Part shown: positions 57,558 to 64,000 of the stretch, in pieces
Layout of the letters: the number at the start of each line of letters is the position of its first letter
Position numbering within the stretch: the stretch's first letter is position 1
Assembly (NCBI GenBank): GCA_963779845.1
Contig: CAVZZV010000002.1
Location: 496,001-560,000, forward strand
DNA: 64,000 nucleotides
Direction: 5' to 3'
Source of the DNA: CAVZZV01 sp963779845
GTDB lineage: Bacteria > Bacteroidota > Bacteroidia > Bacteroidales > GCA-2748055
Made by a program: the position numbers and the translations under genes
The notes under the pieces: generated by a model
Database searches by the model: none
Told to the model about the DNA's origin: nothing
What the model saw: only the letters and a program-made list of their open reading frames with translations

Positions 57558-60500
57558 ATGAAAAGATTATTGATACTCCTATTTATACTTGTGACTTTCA
57601 CAATAGAGGGGAGAAGCCTTATTGATAAATCTGGTATTCAGCAATTTACAAAAATAGAAGGTCTTTCTCACCATACCATTTTTGATATCGAACAAGGCTT
57701 GGATGGTTTTATATGGATTGCAACCCGGGAGGGCTTAAACCGTTATGATGGCTCTGATTGTAAAATCTACTATTCAGATACTACATCCAATTCACTGCCT
57801 TCTGACGAGATAAGATCTTTATGTGTTACCGGTTCGGGAAAGTTATTCATTGGCACACGCGATGGTCTGTGCTCATTTAATCCTGACTTTGATAATTTTT
57901 TGCGGATTGATTATGAAGGAAAATCATTAGGCCGGATCTTTGATATTCTTGAATTAAAAACAGGAAAGATCATTGTTACCTCACAAACCGGGATGTATTT
58001 ACTATCCGATTCGGGGGAATTAACCGAACGTCTTTTTATTGAAAATAATGTACTGGGGATGGCTGAAGATGCAGAAGGAATAATTTGGGGTTTTAACCGG
58101 GGAGCTTTATTTTCTTTTAACCATCGAGGCGAAATATTGAAAACCTATTATGTAGAAGAGGGAAAATTGTCCAATTGTATCCCTTCGTCTATATCCGCTA
58201 TATTGGTTGATGCGAAAAACCGATTATGGATTGGCACTTTCAGGGACGGACCCTTAATCTTTGATCCTGAAAAGGGAGAATTTTCCCGGATTGCTATTAA
58301 AAATCCCACAGAAGCTGCACATCCCATGTTTTTCATTCATGACATGGAAGAAACGCCTGACGGAAAGTATTGGATTGGAACCGAAAAAGGGCTGTTTATT
58401 TATGATTTGGAAAATTCAGATTATGAATGTTATAAAGAATCATTCGATTCAAATACCACTTCTCTTAATGATAATGTTATTTATAAAATTTTTAGAAGTC
58501 GGGAGAATATCATGTGGCTTGGCACCTATTTCGGGGGACTTAATTTTAACCACCCTGGTTCCACCGGATTCGAGAAGATTAAACCTGGAAATGACCCGGG
58601 AGACTTACAGGGCAAGGCGCTCAGTCAGATTATCATGGGCAGGAATAATGAATTGTGGATTGCTACAGAGGATGCAGGAATAGCCATTTTTGATCCGGAA
58701 AAAAAGACATTCAGGCATTTCCTGAATCGACAAAAAATGAATAACGTACATGCCCTGGCATTTGACCGGGAGGGAAATCTTTGGTCGGGGCACTTTTTAG
58801 GCGGAATCAATAAAATAAACACTTCGACTTATAAAATTCAAAATTTCTCCCATATTCCCGGACAACCGCAGTCCCTAATCAATAACTTTGTTTTTTCGCT
58901 TTATTTTGATCCTTCCGGTCTTTTATGGGTGGGGACAATGAATGGCGTGGATGTTTTTGACCCGAAAACGAATAGATTTTCACGCTTTAAACCGGAAGTA
59001 TTTAGAGGAAAATTTATTTATGACATTTTTCAGGACGAGCAAAATAATTTTTGGTTTTGTGTTTTCGATAATTGGGGACTTTTCCGTTACAATCCGGAAA
59101 CGGATTCGATTCAGCATTTCCACGTGAACAATACGAAAGAGATTCATCACAATTCATTTATAAGCCATTGCATCGACTCTCAGGGAAAGCTATGGTTTGG
59201 TTCGAATGGTGGCGGGTTGGTTTTTTTTGATCCTGAAACGCAAGCTTTCAAAACCTACGATATGGATGACGGGTTCCCAAATAATGTTATTTACGGTATT
59301 CTGGAAGACCATCACAACAACCTGTGGATAAGCACTAACAAAGGTATCTCTAAGTTCAATTATAAAAACGGGGAAATAAATAACTATAATGTTAAACAAG
59401 GCCTTGTCGGAAACCAGTTTAATTACAAATCGTTTTTTAAATCCCCTGATGGCACGATGTATTTTGGTGCTATTAATGGCTTGTCCTATTTCCGCCCTGA
59501 CAACATAAAAAATTTTCAGTCCAAACCCGAAGTCCACTTCACCACTTTCAGCCTTTTCAACGAACCTCTGGAACCAGGGGAAAATTCTGTCCTGGAAAAG
59601 GACATAGACCGTACCCCTAAAATAACCCTGAAGCATAAACAGAATATAATCACTTTTGACTTTCTTGCTCTGGATTTTCATTCGGGAGGAGACAATAACT
59701 ACTTCCATTACCTGGAAGGTTTTGAACCGGGCTGGCAGTCTACAGGAAACAAACACACCGTATCTTATACGAACCTGCCGGCGGGCAAATATACTTTTCA
59801 TGTAAAAGCTACGGATATTTACAATACTCCAAATGAAAAGGAAAGAAATATATTGATCACTGTTCTGCCCTCTTTTTGGAAAAGCTCATGGGCTTATCTG
59901 ATTTATACGCTCCTTATCAGTGGGATTATCCTAATCCTTGTTCGGCTTTTCCATTCGCGGCAGCAGGAAAAGATGACATTAAAGATTGAGAAAATAGAAA
60001 AGGAGAAGCTACAGGAATTACATCAACACAAAGTCAATTTTTTCACTTATATATCCCATGAGTTCAAGACCCCTTTGACAATTATTCTTGCCACACTGGA
60101 TTCTATCAATTCTTCCTATAGAATACCTGCCGTTTTCAATAACCTTCATAATACTGTTAAGCATAATATATTCAGGCTTCAGTTTCTGATAAATCAGCTC
60201 ATGGAATTTAGTAAAGTAGAGACAGATCATGCCTTAATCAATTTAAAGTATGGTGATGTTGTAAGTTTTCTAAAGGAATTATTCGAGGCCTTTATCCCCC
60301 TTTTCCAAAAGAAAGAACTCAATTATTTCTATATTCCTTGTCAGGATCATTTAAATATTCCATTCGATTCCGACAAGCTCGAAAAAATTGTTTCGAATCT
60401 ACTAACCAATGCTATTAAATTTACAAGCGAGCAGGGTGAAATAAAATTGGAAATTGATATTGTTCATGATGACGATCAACCCTATCTCTCCCTCACCGTT

Positions 60501-61649
60501 TCAAATACAGGGAAAGGACTGACTAAAGAACAGATAGGCAAAGTTTTTAATCTGTTCTATAAATCTGAGGATCAACAAAATGAATTTCAGGGAAGCGGAA
60601 TCGGTCTCACATTGACACAAAGCCTTGTAAGGTTTCTCAAGGGAAAGATTTCGGTAAAAAGTAAACCGGGAGTCTCAACCTCTTTTAATGTCCAGTTACC
60701 ATATGATGTAAAAGAGGTCGCATCCAAACCTGAAACAATTCCCGTTAATAAATCAATAATTGAAAACCTTTTATTCCAATCCTCGCTCAAAAATATCGAA
60801 TCTGAACCTGAAATTGAATCTAAAAAGAGCAATTCAGATTTTCGGATTCTTTTTGTGGAAGATAATCAAGAGTTATTGCAGCTTCTTTTCAACCATTATC
60901 GGAAACAGTATAAGGTAAGTAAAGCCTGTAATGGAATAGAAGCATTTAATTTGGTTAAAAACACTATTCCTGACCTGATTGTTACTGATCTTATGATGCC
61001 AGAGATGGATGGCGCCTCACTGTGCCAAAAGCTTAAAACATCTGTAGAGTATTCCCATATTCCGATTATTATGCTTACTGCCAAATCGGACGTGGAAACC
61101 CGCATTGAAAGTCTGGAGGTGGGTGTGGACATCTATCTACCAAAACCGTTTTTATTTTCTGAACTTGAACTTCATATCCAAAATATTCTTTCTTTACGGA
61201 ATAATTTGAAAATGCACTTCTTTCATTTTAGCCTTATTGATACCGAACACCCGGTAAATAATAAAGAGCTGAATTTTATTGAAAAGATAATGGCCTGCGT
61301 AATCGGGCACCTGGACGATCCGGATTTCGGAGTACCTCAACTCACACAAGAAATTGGCATAGGAAGGACACAGCTTCATATGAAACTTAAACAAATCCTT
61401 AATCTGAGTACAACTGAATTTATTAATGTAGTCCGGGTCCGTGAAGCTCAAAAATTACTTAATGCGGGAACTGAACTTACCATTTCTGAAATAAGTTATA
61501 AGGTTGGTTTCAACGATCCCAATTATTTCAGCCGAACTTTCAGAAAGATTTTGAATATTTCCCCAAGTGACTATAAAAACGGAGGAAATTCCAACGATAA
61601 TATAACCTCGGCGAGAGATCAGGTACAAGTTTTAGGCGACGGTCATTAA
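57558..61649 (+). CDS. Hybrid two-component system regulator (HTCS)
   Basis: This 1363-residue one-protein signalling system starts with a signal peptide. A periplasmic sensor of two-bladed Reg_prop propeller repeats follows (GFIWIATREGLNRYDG and many more, about 30-650), then a Y_Y_Y domain (about 690-765), one membrane helix (about 772-798), HisKA with H834 in YISHEFKTPL, HATPase (SGIGLTLTQSLVRFL), a receiver with D1144 in VTDLMMPEMDG, and an AraC helix-turn-helix (ISEISYKVGFNDPNYFSRTF). HTCS proteins bind a specific oligosaccharide and activate their PUL. Divergent placement suggests it controls the - strand locus 27403-57279. It is full length and intact. Confidence 0.96.
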   Translation: MKRLLILLFILVTFTIEGRSLIDKSGIQQFTKIEGLSHHTIFDIEQGLDGFIWIATREGLNRYDGSDCKIYYSDTTSNSLPSDEIRSLCVTGSGKLFIGTRDGLCSFNPDFDNFLRIDYEGKSLGRIFDILELKTGKIIVTSQTGMYLLSDSGELTERLFIENNVLGMAEDAEGIIWGFNRGALFSFNHRGEILKTYYVEEGKLSNCIPSSISAILVDAKNRLWIGTFRDGPLIFDPEKGEFSRIAIKNPTEAAHPMFFIHDMEETPDGKYWIGTEKGLFIYDLENSDYECYKESFDSNTTSLNDNVIYKIFRSRENIMWLGTYFGGLNFNHPGSTGFEKIKPGNDPGDLQGKALSQIIMGRNNELWIATEDAGIAIFDPEKKTFRHFLNRQKMNNVHALAFDREGNLWSGHFLGGINKINTSTYKIQNFSHIPGQPQSLINNFVFSLYFDPSGLLWVGTMNGVDVFDPKTNRFSRFKPEVFRGKFIYDIFQDEQNNFWFCVFDNWGLFRYNPETDSIQHFHVNNTKEIHHNSFISHCIDSQGKLWFGSNGGGLVFFDPETQAFKTYDMDDGFPNNVIYGILEDHHNNLWISTNKGISKFNYKNGEINNYNVKQGLVGNQFNYKSFFKSPDGTMYFGAINGLSYFRPDNIKNFQSKPEVHFTTFSLFNEPLEPGENSVLEKDIDRTPKITLKHKQNIITFDFLALDFHSGGDNNYFHYLEGFEPGWQSTGNKHTVSYTNLPAGKYTFHVKATDIYNTPNEKERNILITVLPSFWKSSWAYLIYTLLISGIILILVRLFHSRQQEKMTLKIEKIEKEKLQELHQHKVNFFTYISHEFKTPLTIILATLDSINSSYRIPAVFNNLHNTVKHNIFRLQFLINQLMEFSKVETDHALINLKYGDVVSFLKELFEAFIPLFQKKELNYFYIPCQDHLNIPFDSDKLEKIVSNLLTNAIKFTSEQGEIKLEIDIVHDDDQPYLSLTVSNTGKGLTKEQIGKVFNLFYKSEDQQNEFQGSGIGLTLTQSLVRFLKGKISVKSKPGVSTSFNVQLPYDVKEVASKPETIPVNKSIIENLLFQSSLKNIESEPEIESKKSNSDFRILFVEDNQELLQLLFNHYRKQYKVSKACNGIEAFNLVKNTIPDLIVTDLMMPEMDGASLCQKLKTSVEYSHIPIIMLTAKSDVETRIESLEVGVDIYLPKPFLFSELELHIQNILSLRNNLKMHFFHFSLIDTEHPVNNKELNFIEKIMACVIGHLDDPDFGVPQLTQEIGIGRTQLHMKLKQILNLSTTEFINVVRVREAQKLLNAGTELTISEISYKVGFNDPNYFSRTFRKILNISPSDYKNGGNSNDNITSARDQVQVLGDGH

Positions 61650-61708
61650 TTATGACTATGCATTGGGGAATAAAAGCTTAGCCGGAGTTCCTGTTGTTAA
61701 AATTCCAT

Positions 61709-63941
61709 CTATTTATAACTGTACAGGCCATAATCAAATGGAGCACTTACTTCAAAATCTTTGGCTTCAATAGCGAGAATGTTCTTTCCTGGCTTAAGCA
61801 GACCGGCAAATTCACTGAGATTAAAATCTTCATAATGACGTTTTCCTATGCTTTGCTTATCCAAAACCAATTGTCCGTTCAAATAGGCTTTAACATTTCC
61901 GTAAGCACGAATTCTTAATGAAATTTGTAGTGGAACTTCATCCAGATTAAATATATTAATTGACCAAACGGATTCACCTTTATCGACATTCAAAGGGCCT
62001 TTCGCTTTCTCAAATAGCTCTGTTCCTGTCCTGGAAAACCAATTATCGCCAGGATATTTTTTGGTAAACCGGATTTCCTGTTTTGCAATTTGTGAATCGG
62101 GAATGATGTTTTTAACTTTTTTATCTGTCGGCAGGTATAATGGGGCATGTAAAATTCGTAGCAGTTCCGGGTCAATTTTAATCACCTTCCGGTCATAAGT
62201 AAGCAAACCATTTACTTCGCCTTCCACATCTGTCGTTTGTGTATATACTGCAGCGGATAAACCTTTATATCGCAATGGGTAAAGATTATGCATAAGTTTT
62301 GTATATTCTTTGATCAATTCCGGAGTTGACTGATATGTCCTATATCCCCAATTCCTCATTTCGGGATTCCATAAATGATTTTCAACGGGGAGTCCCAATC
62401 CTCCGAATTCGCCCAGCACCATAACCCTTCCGGGGTTTAATTCCGCGGGTTCCATTCCGGGACCAGTATATTGATGAGCATCATTCATGTGCCCGATATT
62501 CCGATCAGCCCATCCACTCACCCCATCGATAATTCTGGTCGGATCGTACTCCATACTCCATTCAACAAGCTGTTTTGTATCGTGTTGGCCCCAGCCTTCA
62601 TTAAAAATCACCCAGGTAACAATACTGGGAAAGAACCTCAACTGGTCAATCTCCTCTTTCATCTCAAACTTAAACTGGGAAGAGGCTTCTTCAGGGGCAG
62701 CCCAATCGACGGACGAATCCCAGGCGACATGTTGTTCCGACCTCTTGGCTGTTTCAAAACCGGAAACGATGTCCTGCCAGATCAGGAGACCGAGAGAATC
62801 AGCATAATAATAATAAAGAAAGGGTTCTATTTTAATGTGCTTGCGCAACATATTAAAGCCCATTGACTTAAGAACCTGCATATCGTAAAGCATCGCTTCG
62901 GCTGAAGGAGGGGTCAATAAGCCATCCGGCCACCATCCCTGATCCAGGGTACCATACTGAAAGATCGTTTCATTATTTAGTTGCATCCGTTGAAAACCTT
63001 GCTCGTCTGTAACCATCGAAATTTTACGCATCGCGAAATAGGACTTCACTTTATCCAGAGACTTTCCATTTTGGGAAATTGACAATTCAAGCTGATACAA
63101 TTCCGGTGAATCTGGGGTCCAGAGCATAGGGGATGGAATATCCAAAATCAGTTTATCTCTTGTATTGAATTTTTTGGTAAGTATCGGGATGTCGTTCTTT
63201 ATTACCCTTACCTCTATCTCTTCGTTCCCTTTAGCTCCTCCCAATTCAGTATGAAGGGTTACCTGCTTTTTATCGATATCCGAAACAGGATAGAGTGATT
63301 TTATAAATGTTTTACTAACCGGCTCAATCCATACTGTTTTCCAAATTCCACTTACCGGTGTGTACCATATCCCCCGGGGGTCTAACACCTGTTTTCCCCG
63401 TGGTTGTGTATTTGTATCTGTAGGATCCCAAACTGACACAATTAATTCCTGCTCTCCTTTTTTCAGATGAGGTGTCAGGTCAAAAGAAAAAGCGGTCGAT
63501 CCTCCCTTATGGGACCCGACAAACTTTCCGTTGAGCCATACTGAGCTTTGCCAATCGACAGATTCAAAATGCAAAAGAATATTTTTTCCTTTCCAGTCAG
63601 CCGGAATAGTGAATTTTTTCCGATACCAAACTTTATCATCCGGCAATACTTGTTTTCCCCACTCCCGACAAGGCTGACTCCACTGCAAAAGGGACTAAAA
63701 TATTGGCCTGAAAATTATTAGGTTGATCTGATTCTTTATTAACAATGACATAATCCCACAAACCATTCAAATTTTGCCATGCATCCCTTTTTAGCTGAGG
63801 CCGGGGGTATTCCTTCCAGGCGTTTTCAGGAGTGATTGCTTCTCCCCATTTGGTCATCATCTTACCGGGTACAGGTCTGTAATCCTGAGCATTCAAATTA
63901 AATGCCACAAAAATTCCAATTAATAAAAGGATTTTATTCAT
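61709..63941 (-). pseudogene. GH2 family glycosidase with one frame break
   Basis: This GH2 enzyme is about 740 residues once joined: signal peptide (MNKILLLIGIFVAFNLNAQ), sugar-binding jelly roll (DAWQNLNGLWDYV, VWYRKKFTIPADW, VWLNGKFVGSHKGG), Ig-like domain and TIM barrel. Acid/base is the Glu of VIFNEGWGQHD and nucleophile the Glu of MVLGEFGGLG. A C-terminal domain (VKAYLNGQLVLDKQ) resembles a second jelly roll. The frame breaks near 63655: removing one G from a GGGG run joins SGVGK to QVLPDD. The two halves are otherwise intact. Family activities include beta-galactosidase, beta-glucuronidase and arabinosidase. It is convergent with the HTCS gene. Confidence 0.87.
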
Positions 63942-64000
63942 CGTTAATTTCTTTTTTTTAAATTTCCGAATGCAATATTATTCAAATTTTTCCTAATACC

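Noticed and set aside
1..64000. CRISPR arrays, rRNA and tRNA genes
   Set aside because: I saw no regularly spaced repeats, no conserved rRNA sequence and no convincing tRNA cloverleaf, although I could not run a dedicated search.

Overview
The window looks like chromosome of a polysaccharide-degrading member of the Bacteroidota. It has SusC/SusD pairs, a hybrid two-component regulator, type IX secretion sorting domains, surface lipoproteins, many glycoside hydrolases and S1 sulfatases, and promoters with the TAnnTTTG -7 box of this phylum. A marine or otherwise algal-glycan-using organism is likely, but species and family cannot be read from the sequence alone.

Region 1 (1-14612, + strand) is a tightly packed beta-glucan (laminarin-type) operon: a 5'-truncated phosphorylase-like protein, GH30, a GPH sugar importer, two GH17 enzymes without signal peptides, a glycosidase fused to an outer-membrane-type beta-barrel, a glycan-binding lipoprotein, a GH16 laminarinase and a T9SS-exported binding protein with a BACON domain. 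The layout suggests surface cutting and binding, import, then cytoplasmic processing.

Region 2 (14715-24933) holds an ATPase, a GH109-type oxidoreductase between two 22-bp direct repeats, and a DUF2400 (TIGR02757) gene split by a 6.27-kb mobile element. The element carries a large serine recombinase, a small resolvase, a replication-initiator-like gene, a ribbon-helix-helix protein, two unknown cargo genes and its own second DUF2400 copy. Rejoining the element ends gives a symmetric attP-like dyad around a palindromic core, and rejoining the host halves restores the DUF2400 frame exactly.

Region 3 (24961-27402) has an aldo/keto reductase and a decayed GH43-like gene.

Region 4 (27403-57279, - strand) is a large polysaccharide utilisation locus: three sulfatases, a SusE-position lipoprotein, two SusC/SusD pairs, GH3, a GH127-type beta-L-arabinofuranosidase, an alpha/alpha-toroid lipoprotein of unknown function, two GH43, a calcineurin-like phosphoesterase, a fourth sulfatase and two sulfatase remnants. 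It is bounded by a divergent hybrid two-component regulator (57558-61649, +) and a convergent GH2 (61709-63941, -). The enzyme set points to a sulfated, arabinose-containing glycan.

An unusual property is dense single-base frame breaks. About nineteen lie in the Sus genes (33.5-44 kb), mostly repaired by removing one base, while the flanking enzyme genes are intact. Similar breaks occur in the mobile element, the GH43-like pseudogene (there all look like single-base losses), the fourth sulfatase and the GH2. Local consensus error and genuine recent decay are both possible, so split genes are reported here as single loci.
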